Made by a program: the position numbers and the translations under genes
Origin: Ganoderma boninense
Taxonomy: Eukaryota; Basidiomycota; Agaricomycetes; Polyporales; Polyporaceae
DNA length: 64,000 nucleotides
Direction: 5' to 3'
Assembly: GCA_002900995.3 (NCBI GenBank)
Contig: CM035314.1
Coordinates: 2,763,234-2,827,233, forward strand
The notes under the pieces: model-generated
Seen by the model: the letters and a program-made list of their open reading frames with translations, nothing else
The model's database searches: none
What the model was told of the DNA's origin: nothing
Shown here: piece after piece, positions 22,981 to 34,611 of the stretch
Position numbering within the stretch: the first letter of the stretch is position 1
Layout: every line of letters starts with the position of its first letter

Positions 22981-23003
22981 TCGTTTCGTTTCGTTTCGTT
23001 TCG
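22981..23003. repeat. TTTCG pentamer repeat
   Basis: About four tandem copies of TCGTT/TTTCG just 3' of the Med25-like gene. Confidence 0.85.
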
Positions 23004-23560
23004 CGCTGTTCGTCGTCCGTCGTCGCTATGCTTCAAGTGCTCACGTTCGCTCCTCGTTACATTGTTACGACCCTACAGTCCTCTCGCCCTCGCCTTCGCT
23101 GTGTACGCAGTTTTCCATTCGTCCGTTCCTCCTTGCCTCGTTTTTTCCCATCGATCTCCCCCCGGGCCCCTCGAGGCTCGCCGTGCGTCCATTCGTCGTC
23201 TCGACGCATGCGCAGGCGGCAGCGGCAAAACGGTTCAACAGCCCAAGGGGGAGACGATTACGCTTACGCTGCTTGTACGTGTAGCTGTTACGATGCAGCC
23301 ACGACCCCCTCCCCCTGCCCCTCCCCCACGGTCCCTTGCTCTTTGCTCTCGCACGACACCCGGCACCCGACCTCGCTCAGACACTTATCATCATCTTCTC
23401 CATGACAAGCCTCCCATCGACGTACAAGTACATTGCACATCCGTCCCCCGTCCCCTCTGCTGTTCTCCATCACCCGCTTTCCGGTCTACACTCTAAAGAA
23501 GAGCACCCACCACCTCCCCTCAGCACGCGCATTATCTCTCTCATTATTTACAGGGCGCCC

Positions 23561-23600
23561 GTGTTTCGTGTTTCGTGTTTCGTGTTCCGTGTTTCGTTCG
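23561..23600. repeat. GTGTTTC heptamer repeat
   Basis: About five tandem copies of GTGTTTC, one with a C for T change, in non-coding DNA. Confidence 0.85.
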
Positions 23601-25317
23601 TACCCCAGGGATGTAAGACTCGGAGGCGACCGTCGTGTAAACTATGTAGCATATCGCTTTCTTGTACAAGTACTGCCAGTAGCATTCCGCTCCGCGTCGC
23701 GTGCTGCGTAAAGCCCCCCCCCCAAGCCTAAACCTTCCGCGCGTCCGCAGTACTGTCGGACCCTGCTCGTAGCGCGATCACGAGCGGCGCGTGCGGCTTG
23801 GCATCGACGCATCGTCCTACCCGGATCCCCAAGGGCGGCAGTCGGCCGCCGGAGGAGGCCTTTCCTGGATGGTGCAGCGCATCGTCCGACGTCCGTTGGG
23901 CGAGCCGACCGGGGATGTCCCTAGGCTTGTCCTGATCGACAACCTGAGAGGGTCCACGGGCAGGTGATGATCATCGGACTCGGACTCGGACCCGCAGGGA
24001 GCTCGAGTCGGAAATAGAGGCTCGCTCCGAGCCCGCCCCCCGTACGTATACGACACTGCATGCCAGTGGATGTATTGAGTCCGTAAGGCCATGACATGAT
24101 GAGCGGGTTCACGCGGCGGCCAGTCGCTGCTTCTGCCCCTGCCTCCCCCTCCCCAATACAAATGCTACAATGCGGCATGTGGACGCGCGAGGTGTGTGAG
24201 GATTCGGGGGCGCCATCGCCAGCTTTGGGCGTGCGTAGCTTACATGGCTGGACCTGCATGGGAACTGCTGGTCGGGCCGTGTGGCAAGCTCGGGCGGTCA
24301 TGGGGCGGCTGCAGTGAGTGCAAGGCTAGAAGTCTGGACGCCGCACCTTTGTGAGACATTCCGTGGTCTGCGGGCTCCTGTAGAGTGAGCTGGCCACCGG
24401 CGAGGTGTTCGGCGCCGTGGCGGCGACGTTGGGTGTGCATGGCGGGCGTCGGGAGCGGAAGCTTGAGCGCTGAGCAGGCTACATCGTTGGGGTCGATGGA
24501 CTTGCTGGTGAGTCCGGTCGGCGAAGATGCTCACGATAGAGAACTGAATGTAAGCAGACGACCGGAAATTAATAGGTCTGATCCGTTGGACACTTCCATT
24601 GACCTATTACCAAGTCATGCTAGCGCAACCAGAGATACGCCGAAAGGCCATGACTGAAGGAGAGAAGGTTGGTGGTACTAGGGCGACGTCATTTGTGCTT
24701 GCGAAAGAAAATGTAAGACAGATCTTGGGTGCCCGCTGGTGATTTTTCGAGCAGTCGGTGACGTCGCTATTATTAACCACGGCTACCCTGCTCAGGACAA
24801 CGGGGCACAGTAACACCTGATGAATTGAGCCACAGATAGTGATCAGTGTTCAACAATGTATCGACAAGAGATAATGAAGGTGCCCAAGGTGAGCACTGAC
24901 CCGATGTTTACTCCAAGCGGCGAGTACTACACTGGCAGTAGATCGCCATAGGTTATCGTGCTGAGTGGAACCGGACGTGCGGCCCGTATCAACGTAGAGC
25001 CTACTTAGGCGATCTGAGCATAAAGCTTGAAACCACGTGTCAGTCCAGGCCGTGCAGATTTCGTAATAACTGCGTCGCTTCGCCGCGGCTTAGGCATGTG
25101 CGCCTGATAGCGAGAGGCTCCGTTGTTAGGTCGTCCATCCAACCTTCAAGTTGAATCTTGTCGAATGAACGAATTGTCCCGCGCATGCACAGTCCAAGGT
25201 TACGGAGGCAACGCCCCCAGAAGCGTCCTCAAAGTTCTATTTCGGCCCAGGGAAGCTTCACAGTTGAAGATGGAAGAAGTACATACTTGACAACAGCGGC
25301 GCAAGTTTGCACGCCCT

Positions 25318-26800
25318 TCAAGCCTGTCGACGTCCCCCGTTCTCCATCATGCCGAGCTCAATCGCTTTGAGTTGCAGGGCCTGCAGGCAAGCTACATCAA
25401 TCGAAGGGACGGCGGGTCACGAAAGGCTGCACTTACCAGAGGTTTGAACAGGTACGCGAGTTCGACAAGTCACCCGTCGCAAACCCACTGTCATATTGAA
25501 CTTTGCGTCGAATGCACTGCGAGGTCGTTGAATTGGACGCACACCTGGATACACACACGGGTGATAAGTTATAACACCCTCTGAGCTCGCCTTCTTGATG
25601 ACGTAAACGTAAGTCTTCGGATGTTTGCCTTGTCCAGACTTGGCACTTACGCGGATACAACGACGTCGGCAGGAAGCTCAGTTCCGTCACTGAGGATCAA
25701 ACTGCTCTTGGTAAAGTGCTTGAGCGAGGCGCGGTTTTTTATTTTGATCCTCCCGTCAACGATAAGGTCAGTGCCTCCCTTGCGCATCCCTTGTGGCGTC
25801 GCAAAATCAGTAATCTGGCTCCTGGCTCGAGGGGGGGAAATTCGGACTGACAGTTTCATCGTTTATTCACGAATGGATAGACTCTTTGGCCCCCCGGATC
25901 TCCCTTACGCATGCGGCAGGATGGTTCTCAATCGCCATCTTTTTCTGTTGGCAGATTTCTGGACAAGAACCGAAAGTCTGACACGCCGAGCGGGACATCG
26001 TCCGGAACCGCAGCCCGGATCCCGTCGCAGACGTATATCTCTCGTCGATGCACTGCCCGACGTTACGCCGCGCCGCGCGAGGTCCTGCCAACAACCGTCG
26101 ATCGTGCTGTTCCCGGCACCGACGACGACGGCGTACTGGCGCGCGAACAACTCTCCGTCCGGGAAGTGGGAGGAGGAATGGACGGCGCGCCCCTGCAAGC
26201 CTTCCATGCCAGGCAGGTCCGGAATGGCAGAGGTACCGCTTCCTCTAGGTGTCTCTGACGCGGGCTTCCGTTCGATGAGAAGAGTAAGTATGTTCATTTG
26301 CTTGAACCTAGCGGCTTTCTGAAGGCCATTCTGCCCAGCTCCCACTGCAAGCGGAATCGAAGTAAGTCGTTGTGCAGAGCTGTTAATCAGGAGACACTCG
26401 CCGATGATGAGATGCAGGTTCGCTTCGATCCCCCGAACTATATTCGCATAGTCCTTGTGCATGTCCATCCCGGGAACGGCAGTGAGCTCGTCCTGCAGCG
26501 GAAGTATGTTAAGCTCATATCCTTGTAGGTCGGACAAGTCGGTCTGGAGCGTACCCTTCCAATCTTCTCGGGACCTTCGAGGGAGAGAGGGTCCTATGCC
26601 AAAACAAGGATGTCTCGCGGCTAACCAATCGGAAGGAAATGGTGCGCGAATGCTTGGCGTTCATTGTGCAACGCAGAGGAGGATTGCGGAAGCCACTGAG
26701 AGGCGGGGATGTCATACTATACGAGTGAGGGAGAGCGTACCAATCATTCAGGATCTCGAGCATTGGACGAAGGGCGGGCCAGGAAGTTGAAGGGATCATG
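25318..26800 (-). pseudogene. decayed SnoaL-FMO monooxygenase (array copy 1)
   Basis: Fragments follow the order of the intact neighbours. The N-terminal domain is recognisable around 26700-26540 but carries an in-frame TAG where the others have the Trp of GWLRDIL. The FAD site survives as GAGQNG (about 26320). The frame then jumps from LLIERK to the PGMEGLQG segment, which means roughly 140 residues spanning the WR-RYP and YQP-PSNWPEF region are missing. The NADP site follows as VVVGAGNSTID, then frameshifted sequence. A later exon (about 25800-25650) still reads GGTDLIVDGRIKIKN ... LSDGTELPADVVVSA. The last exon (25380-25318) reads ALQLKAIELGMM and ends in TGA, like the intact genes. Splice sites are partly kept. 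Internal deletion, nonsense and frameshifts make it dead. Confidence 0.85.
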
Positions 26801-28708
26801 TTCTCTGTCTACACGGTGCGCTAACTGATTGTCGATCGCTTGGGATCCAGGCGCTGCGTGAGAGGACATATGGACTTACCACAGGACGCAGCCGGCACTG
26901 GTGGCTCTATATGAGAAGGTAGTGTCTTCGCAGTGCTCGCGCGCCGCACTAAGCTTGCAAAATAGTCGAGTGACTCGGAGTAAAGTCGAGCCCGCGCCTG
27001 CCGACAGTCGAAGAAAAGGCTCAGCTCGATACTCCAGCCTCATAGGCGTCATCCCGCATTGCCTATCTGCGGACCTTGACTATTGTTTTCCTTCAGCACC
27101 GGCATGAAACTAATGTCAGTGGCTGTAAAATGGCGGACAAATCGTGTTAAGGCTATGGAGACTTACGAATACATATCTTCCCGGTCTGTCAATAATAGAT
27201 ATGCCATGCATGACATCTGAGCACTAGCACCAACCGTTGTTTGCGAGCGCGGTGTCACCCAATGACACCGGACGCAGGGCCGGGGGCGCAGTGCAGGTCA
27301 CCTTGAGCTTGCTGTCTCTGAATTTGAGACTCCGTCGGACTGTCCCGGTCTGGAGAGCCTCAGCGCTACGTGACCTGGACCACAGCGGTGGCTTGGCTGC
27401 TAAAACCTTCACTAACTTGCGATACCTTGTAGACAACTGTAACAATTGCTAGTTCAGTTCCAAACTTAAGTATGTATCATGAAATGGGTAGTTATGATGA
27501 CACTAACGTGGCTTTCAACGCGCTTGCGTGGTGCCAGTGGGTTCCGCAAACGCCAACTTGAACTGCTGCAGATGAGCGCGGTACCGGTTGCCTACAGATC
27601 GGCCCCTGGGCCAGTCTATGTCTTCATTCTCGACCCGCAAGGCGAGTATTTCAGTCCAATCATGACCCGGTTGATATAAAGGTCCAGTTGAGCGCTCACG
27701 TTTCGTTGGGCGGTGGCAAGATATCGCAAAGTGTTCAGCCGAGTGTACGTGGAATCAGTCCGCCTGATGATGGCGATTGTGAGTACATGGCTTCTTCACT
27801 CGAAGAGAACGTCCCTGGTCCCCACACAGCCCCTTATCGGCTCTGATTGGATTCTTAAGGCGACACGCTTGGGCCAACAGGACGTGGACTTCTTTGAGTG
27901 GCCCATTTCCGCTGGCCCATGTCAGGGGACCATGGGTCATATCTCCTGTATTCCGAGAGATCGGGTCGTCTGCCTGAGGACACCGAATCTACTGGTTGGG
28001 ATGAATTCATTTTCAAAGAAGTAGCTGCGCAGTGCGGCTCTCGGTGAGCGATTCCACTTCTTTCGCAACGGCGGCATTAGCATGCCGTCCGCTCGACGGT
28101 ATGCACTGCGCCGTGGCCGCTGTTCAAACGCATCGGGGACCCAGATACAGGCTGAACTCAACGGTTTGATTGTTGTGGTGCCCGCCACCACTGTATAGAG
28201 AAATACATATACGGGGCTTCTCGGGCAATCACTGGGGTTTAGGTCATGTTAGAATGCCGACACATTCAATTTTTGTCAGGTACATTAACATCCTATCATC
28301 TATTAGACTGGTTAACCCTCGCTGTATCTCGTTGGCCAGATGATGCCGTCTTGTCTTGCATGTACGTGATTCAAGGCACAGTCTAGCGATAGAACTTCCA
28401 TGTCGGTGGCCTTACGGAACACCTTGGAGGATAACTGAAGTGTGTTGTCCCACCGCAGGAGCGCGCTGAAATTGGTGCTAGGATTGCCTGAGAAGATCAA
28501 GAAATGGCCAGCCCATGTGCAGCTCGGAGGAGCGCTTCATACTATTGGCCCAGAGGCTTGAATGTACCGGAATCCAGAGAGTGCCATTGAGACTTGAGAG
28601 CTTGTGCGTGACAACAAAGTACCATCCGTTGGTGTATCTGCGAGTACATGGTGGTATTACGTCCGATGGGCAGCAAATGCCATACTTGCAACACCTAGCC
28701 GTAAGTCA
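26801..28708. other. spacer between monooxygenase copies 1 and 2
   Basis: No gene is supported. Several short frames (for example around 27224-27445 and 28312-28500, minus) have protein-like composition and could be residues of older genes, but I recognise none. Confidence 0.4.
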
Positions 28709-30877
28709 TTATAGTCGATGTTCAAGGCCCACTTGATCCTGCCTACGTCCGGTGTACGGCATAGTCCCAAGCTCAATCGCTTTGATTTGCAAAGCCTAAG
28801 TGTTGGACAGGGACCCACGTGAGAAGCAAACTCGATCCGGTCCGAAGGGCAGCACATACCAATGCTTTCGACAGACAACGCGAGTTGGCGAAGTCCCCTG
28901 TTGCGAACCACAGCTGCCAGTCACACGGGAAATCAGCACCACACGGACAAGAGATATGATGAGAATGAATGCAATGTACCCCAGGGTATCCACACGGGCG
29001 GTAACTGCCTTCGATTTCGCCCTCCTCGTCGAGCCCAAAGACTTCTTCCGTCTGGTTGATGACATCCTCGCCCAGCAACTCGATGTTAGTCTCTCGGATA
29101 TAGCTATATCCAGTACTACTAGATTATGAGCCTTCACATCTGAACGGGCAACAGAATTTTTGCTTACGCGAAGACGACGAGGTCGGCTGGCAGTTCCGTC
29201 CCGTCGCTAAGAAGCAAGCCATGTCTGGTGAAGCGTTCAATAGACACAAGACTCTTCACTTTGATTGATCCATCGGCGATCAAGTCAGCACCACCTTTGT
29301 CCATCCCTGAGAACGTCACCATGTCAGTGGACCCGACGACACGGAGTCTGCGGCGAACTGAACCCACAGTAGCCTGCGGCGCGGTGATGAGCTCTCCGGC
29401 TTCCCGATGATCCGAGTATGCCACATACCTCCGCCTTTTTCCATCGCGAACGGGGAGACGCCCTCACCGTCCGGACCCAAGTTGCAGCTGACCCCCGCCT
29501 TACGCAACTTTTCGTGGAGCTCCTTGTGCGCCTCCCACGCCGCGTCCTGGTGCTCGATCGCCATCTTCTTGTACAGCCCGAGGTTGATTGACGAGAAGCG
29601 GAAATCGACGACATCGAGCGGCACGTCGTCGCGGAAAACCTCCCGGAGCTGGTCCGCGACGAATTCGCGCGTCATTACGCACGATGTCGAGCGCTGCACC
29701 ATCGTGACCGATGCTGCGTCGTTCTCGGCGAGATCCACGCAGACGTCTATCGAGCTGTTCCCAGCTCCGACGACCACGGTGTGTTGGCCGCTGAACAGCG
29801 CACCTCCGGGAAACTTGGAGGAGTGCATGACTCGCCCCTCGAACTCTCCAACACCGGGGAAGTCGGGGACAGTGGGCCGTCCGAGGGAGCCGGTAGCGAG
29901 CACGATGTGGGCCGGGCGGAGCTTGACCTCGACGCCGTTCCGCACGACGATCACATCCCAGCGGTGATCTGCTGTGTTGTACGCTGGGCGTGTCTTCAGC
30001 TCCGAATTTGTCCAGACTGTGAGTTCTTGGGAGGAGGCGTAATGTTCGAGCCAATCGGCGACCTTGTCGCGAGGCGTGAACTCCGGCCAGCCGCTGGGGT
30101 ATGGCTGGTACAGGACTGGCACAGAAGTTTGCGTCAACAACCAGGATGTGCATCAACGATATGCTTACACGTGTGGTGTCGCCGAGTTGTGTTGAGGATC
30201 AGAGTTGGGTAGCGTTCGCGCCAGTTGTCGCCAATGCGAGCGTTCCGGTCGATGACAAGGGTCGGAATATTCATCCGCTTAAACCGTGCAGCTACCTGGA
30301 GGCCTGTCTGAGCGGCCCCAACTGTACGGCGGAGGAAAAGCGGCCCATCAGTGGTCTGTGGTGACAGGTCGCGTCATTTGTATTGAAGCTCACCGATGAT
30401 GACGTGCGGATTTGCCTCGGCAGTCTCGTCTCGTGGAGGGAGGGCTGTGAGCTCTTCATGCCCAGGCAAGTCGACGAGCTCGGTGAAGACCGTGGAGGCG
30501 CGGTATGCACCGTCGACATCCGGTGCGAGCCGGACATGTGCACGACCGTGTCCATGGTGGCATTCGAAGGTGAACGCGAACTCTACACCAGCGACCTGAG
30601 ACACGGGTATCTTGCAGGTACGGGGCGCGAGGGCAGGCGTGTCGTCGAGACGTACACCCGTGATACGTGCGCCTGCGAGCCGGTCTCTGGCCACATAGAC
30701 CAAGACCTTGTCGCAACCTTCGAGGGCACGAATGTCCCAAGTGAAGACGAGAATGTCTCGTAGCCATCCGTTGGGAAGGAAAAGGTCAGCGAACGCTGTG
30801 GCGTCCGCTTCCTGCAAAGCAGAGGAGAAATGGGCAAGCCACTCGGTGGCGACGAGGTGGGTCGGATCGAGAGCCAT
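28709..30877 (-). CDS. SnoaL-like domain fused to FAD/NADPH monooxygenase (array copy 2)
   Basis: Seven exons (30877-30394, 30321-30169, 30115-29429, 29306-29168, 29115-28980, 28913-28860, 28795-28709) give 1740 nt, 579 residues, all in phase. Residues 1-160 form a SnoaL/NTF2-like domain (WLAHFSSALQEADATAFADLF, GWLRDILVFTWDIRALEG, GVEFAFTFECHHGHGRAHVRL). The rest is a flavin-containing monooxygenase: modified FAD motif GAAQTG, the LATG strand, the FMO fingerprint FxGxxxHxxxF (FEGRVMHSSKF), the NADPH motif GAGNSS and the closing FATGY. Such enzymes transfer one oxygen from a C4a-hydroperoxyflavin to a nitrogen, sulfur or carbonyl centre; the substrate is unknown. Exon 5 has two adjacent acceptors (TAGTAG); the downstream one restores the family ATGY motif. 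It is the second unit of the tandem array, transcribed in the same direction as copies 3 and 4. Confidence 0.85.
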
Positions 30878-30922
30878 GGGTGATGTGAGTTGTGAGTTGT
30901 GAACCAGGAATGCTTACCTAGT

Positions 30923-30932
30923 ATTTGTAGCA
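30923..30932 (-). promoter_or_regulatory. shared upstream element TGCTACAAAT, copy 2
   Basis: The ten bases TGCTACAAAT (minus strand) lie about 46 nt upstream of the ATG of array copy 2. An identical element is 41 nt upstream of copy 3. It may be promoter or 5' UTR; conservation is observed, function is inferred. Confidence 0.4.
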
Positions 30933-31312
30933 TGGCCGGAAGCGCGCCACACATGTAGTTTCAAATTCTAGCTCTTCTGTGCATACACGGGATGCTGCCC
31001 CAGAAACCCAATGCCGTGAAATGCTATTGAAGTGCTACTTGGCTGTCCCCACCGGGTAAGAAAGCGCTTAGTATATAACGCCTGCGCCCATGACAATGAA
31101 CAGACACGAACGTTCCATGATCAAACCGTGGTCTGTTGTGCATTTGAAAGCTGTATCACTTGTAGATGATGCCGATGGCATGTGAGTTCGCTTCGAATTT
31201 CGGGCCCGGATAGAAACTACACACTGGGCTTGCGTGTCCTTCCAGAGGCTCTGGTGATGTCTTCTGGCAGCGGTAATCTTCGACCATCCGTATCCCCACC
31301 GATCGACGGACG

Positions 31313-31650
31313 CTGTCAGGATGCCTGGTAGACGCGATCGGCGTTGAGTGTCAGACGGTCTTCTACGCCGCGCCCGCGACCGGGCTGGTTTTCGAATGCG
31401 AAAGCGAGCTCGCGACACCGAATTCCTGGGAACTGTAAATTGCACGAGAGGTGCAAAATCAGGCATCGTCCCGGAACGGTCGGGGGTTGAGGTAAGCTAA
31501 GCTCTTCTCGCGAGATTCGACAGAGGCATGCCGCGGCTGCCAAAGGGCGAGCATTGTGTGGAGTGACTGACCCATGCGGGGAAAAGAAATCGGCTAGAGC
31601 CTCGTATCTCCACTGTGCAGCCTGTATGTAACTCGGAAGAGCCACTGAAA
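31313..31650 (-). pseudogene. relic of a SnoaL-FMO first exon
   Basis: The minus strand retains a scrambled copy of the N-terminal domain of the array genes. It has an AQWRYEALADFFSPHG segment matching the ALQEADATAFADLFLPNG region. It also has a CRELAFAFENQPGRGRGVEDRLTLNADRVYQAS segment matching the GVEFAFTFECxxGHGRAxVRLxxDADGVHRA region. Frames change between the pieces, and nothing of the flavin part is left. It lies exactly between copies 2 and 3, as expected for a lost array unit. Confidence 0.7.
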
Positions 31651-32385
31651 GTACATTTACCGGGGTAGGAGAGATATGACATCGGAGCCTCCGGGGGTGC
31701 GGCCAGTATCCCCGCTCAGATCAGACAGGGCGAAGCAGATGATCGCGCCATGGGTCTGTGTGCACGAAACCACTATTATGATCACATTCATTGAGGAATT
31801 AGGCATTAGGCGCACCGCAGTAGCCAAATGTTGGGGTCAGCGCCGCGGCAAGAGAGCGCGCATTGTTCTTGGAGGAGAATTGCTTAAAACGACAGATTGC
31901 CGAGTGCAACGTGATCCCTGCATGGAAAGCTTGTGAGTCGCCGTTGAGTCACCGTGATGGTCATGCGAAGGTGCGGCAGTCTCCTTACCTTGCCAGCGCA
32001 GAAAGGTGGCAATGCAGCGCACCGCCAATTACCTTTGGCATCACAACCTGTCGGCGACTCGTCGATGATCGGCTCGAAGCAGGAGAATGCTTGCCTTCAA
32101 TGTTGGCAATACCACGCCGAAGAGCAGCAATGCTTCACAATTTGGAGGGTTATTCGCGCTCTTGGAAACACTGATGAAGGTGCGTGAAAGGCGGGCATTT
32201 GCTTGTGTTCTGATTTGAGACATGCACATTCAAAGATGATTGTGGGGATGGAGCGGTCACTAATCAAGTTAGAAATGTTCGACGACACACGAGGCCTCCT
32301 GCCATTGGTATCGCGGCAGAGTACTGTACAGAATACAGAATGACACTCAGCTCGACATACATAATGATTCATATTTTCGTCCTCC
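31651..32385. other. spacer between relic and copy 3
   Basis: No gene is seen. The right end should contain the 3' UTR of array copy 3. Confidence 0.5.
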
Positions 32386-34561
32386 TCAAATACGCCGACG
32401 TCCGTCGTTGGGCATCATGCCGATCTCGATCGCTTTGATTTGCATAGCCTACAATTTCCATGGATGAGAAAAAGAGCATTGCTCCCCGATGGAAATTACG
32501 TACTAGAGCCTTCGACAGAAACCGCGAGACGGAAAAGTCGCCAGTGGCGAACCAAAGCTGCGAGATGCAAAGTGAGCGTCATGAGGCGGAACGTAATAGC
32601 AAGGAAAAGGGGGACAAACCCCAGGGTGACCCGACGGGCGATAGCTGCCCTTGATCTCCCCTTCCCCATCGAGCCCGTAGACTTCCTCTGTCTGATTGAT
32701 GATGTCTTCGCCAAACAGCTCGACGTTAGCCTCGCGCATGTGAACATAGCCCGTGCTGGTCAAAGGAGGTAAGAAAAGTGAGTCGAAGGTGCGCTCCGCG
32801 ACATCGTAATTCGCAATTGACTCACGCAAAGACGACTACATCCGCAGAAAGCTCAGTGCCATCGCTGAGCACGAGACCCTTCTTTGTGAAGCGCTGCAAC
32901 GACACTCCGCTCTTGACTTTTATCTTCCCATCCGCGATCAAGTCGGCGCCGCCCTTGTCCATCCCTGTTTAATGCAGTTAGATGGATTTGAATGGGATAA
33001 AATCGACGAGGACGGCCACTGACAGTAACCTAGGGATGGGTTTAGCATTGGAAAGGTCGGGTATGAGTCAAAAGCACCCACCACCGAGCCGCTCGTAAAC
33101 CAGAACTTGCACGCCCTGTCCCTCCGGACCCAAGTTGAAGCTGACGCCGCCCTTCCGGAGCTTCTCATGAAGCTCCTTGTGAGCCTCCCACGCCAAGGCC
33201 TGTTTCTCGATCGCCATCCTCTTGTGCAGCGCATGGCCGATGGAGAAGAAGCGCAAATCCGCCACCTCGAGCGGGATATTTTCGGAATAGGACTCTCTTA
33301 AAATATCAGAGATGAAGCTGAGCGACATCACGCACGACGTCGACCGCTGAACCATTGTGACAGACGCAGCCTTCCTGAGCGCGAGGTCCTGACAGATGTC
33401 AATGGAGCTGTTCCCCGCGCCAACGACAACGGCGTGGTGGCCAGCGAAGAGCGCTCCGCCTGGGAATCGGGACGAGTGCACGACCTGACCTTGGAAGCCT
33501 TCCATTCCAGGCACGTCGGGAACGATAGGCCGCCCAAGGGTGCCGGTGGCGAGGACAATGTGAGTAGGGCGGAGCTTGACCTCTACACCGTTTCGAAGGA
33601 CTGTTACGTCCCAGCGGTGATCATCGGCGTTGTATGTCGGCTGTGGTTTGAGTTCCGAGTTGGTCCAGACCACAAGGTCTTCGATAGACGCGTAGTGCTC
33701 GAGCCAGTCAGCGAGCTTGTCACGGGGCGTGAACTCGGGCCAATTGCTGGGGAATGGCTGGTAGAGCACTGGCACGACTCTTGTCAATATCTGAGCATTT
33801 GAAAGCAACGGCCGGGTACGTACGGCTATGGTGTCGGCGAATTGTATGCAGAACCAAAGTCGGGTAGCGCTTCCTCCAAGTGTCTCCAACGCGCGCCTCG
33901 CGCTCGATGACCAGAGTAGGAATGTTCATTTGTTTAAACCGAGCGGCTACTTGCAGGCCCGTTTGCGCGGCTCCAACTGAGTAGGTGCTCAGCAGATTGT
34001 TCTGCCATCCACATTACTATGACACTCACCGATCAGGACTTGCGGGTTTGCTTCAACGTCATGAACCCACTCGGCATAGTCCTTCTGCATGTCCCGGTCG
34101 GGAACTCCCGTCACGTCGTTCCGGAGTGGGAGGGTACTGAGCTCTTCGTGGCCCAGCAAGTCGACAAGCTCTGTCAAGGCGGTGAAGGCGCGATGTACAC
34201 CGTCTGCATCCTGCACGAGCCGAACGTACGCGCGCCCGTGACCGCGTTGGCACTCGAAGCCGAAGGCGAACTCGACACCAGGAGACTGGGATACAAACAC
34301 CTCGAAATTACGAGGTGCGAGATCGAGCGTCTCGTCGAGATGGACGTTCGTAATATGGGCATCAGAGAACCTGTCTGTCAAATAATACAGGATCTTCTCG
34401 CGACCTTCAAGGGTACGTATGTCCCAAGTGAAAACGAGGATGTCTCGTAGCCAACCACTGGGAAGGAAGAGGTCCACGAATCCTTTCGCATCCGCGTCCC
34501 GTAAGGCAGAGGAGCACCGTGAGAGCCACTGCGAGGCAACGAGGTGGGGATTGAGAGCCAT
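32386..34561 (-). CDS. SnoaL-like domain fused to FAD/NADPH monooxygenase (array copy 3)
   Basis: Seven exons (34561-34030, 33976-33824, 33768-33082, 32964-32826, 32755-32620, 32557-32504, 32448-32386) total 1764 nt, 587 residues, in phase throughout. Exons 2 to 6 have the same lengths as in copies 2 and 4 (153, 687, 139, 136, 54 nt). The N-terminal domain carries the insert VTGVPDRDMQKDYAEWV shared with copy 4 and absent from copy 2. Flavin motifs are GAAQTG, LATGTLGRP, the fingerprint FQGQVVHSSRF, VVVGAGNSSID and FATGY. The segment YQPFPSNWPEFTPRDKLADW is typical of YUCCA-like and other soluble class-B monooxygenases. No signal peptide or membrane anchor is seen, so a cytosolic enzyme is likely. 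The start is the ATG in CATTGACCATGG at 34561. Substrate unknown. Confidence 0.87.
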
Positions 34562-34601
34562 GGTCAATGTTCGTCAGCTGAAGGGAAGACGTACCCCTCG
34601 C

Positions 34602-34611
34602 ATTTGTAGCA
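34602..34611 (-). promoter_or_regulatory. shared upstream element TGCTACAAAT, copy 3
   Basis: Identical to the element upstream of array copy 2, here 41 nt before the ATG of copy 3. Flanking bases differ, so the match is not merely a long duplicated block. Confidence 0.4.

Larger units (their letters stand above)
22823..25317. other. 2.5-kb intergenic region, repeats only
   Basis: The left end should hold the 3' UTR of the Med25-like gene. Two short tandem repeats lie at 22981-23003 and 23561-23600. From 23.8 to 25.3 kb many short frames occur on both strands but none resembles a known family. Confidence 0.5.

Noticed and set aside
21884..22981. Minus-strand frames with long Leu, Val-Ala or Cys runs
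   Set aside because: They are complements of the polyglutamine repeats of the Med25-like gene, not real hydrophobic proteins.
26801..28708. A further monooxygenase relic between copies 1 and 2
   Set aside because: Scanned for the FAD, NADPH and SnoaL motifs on the minus strand and found none.
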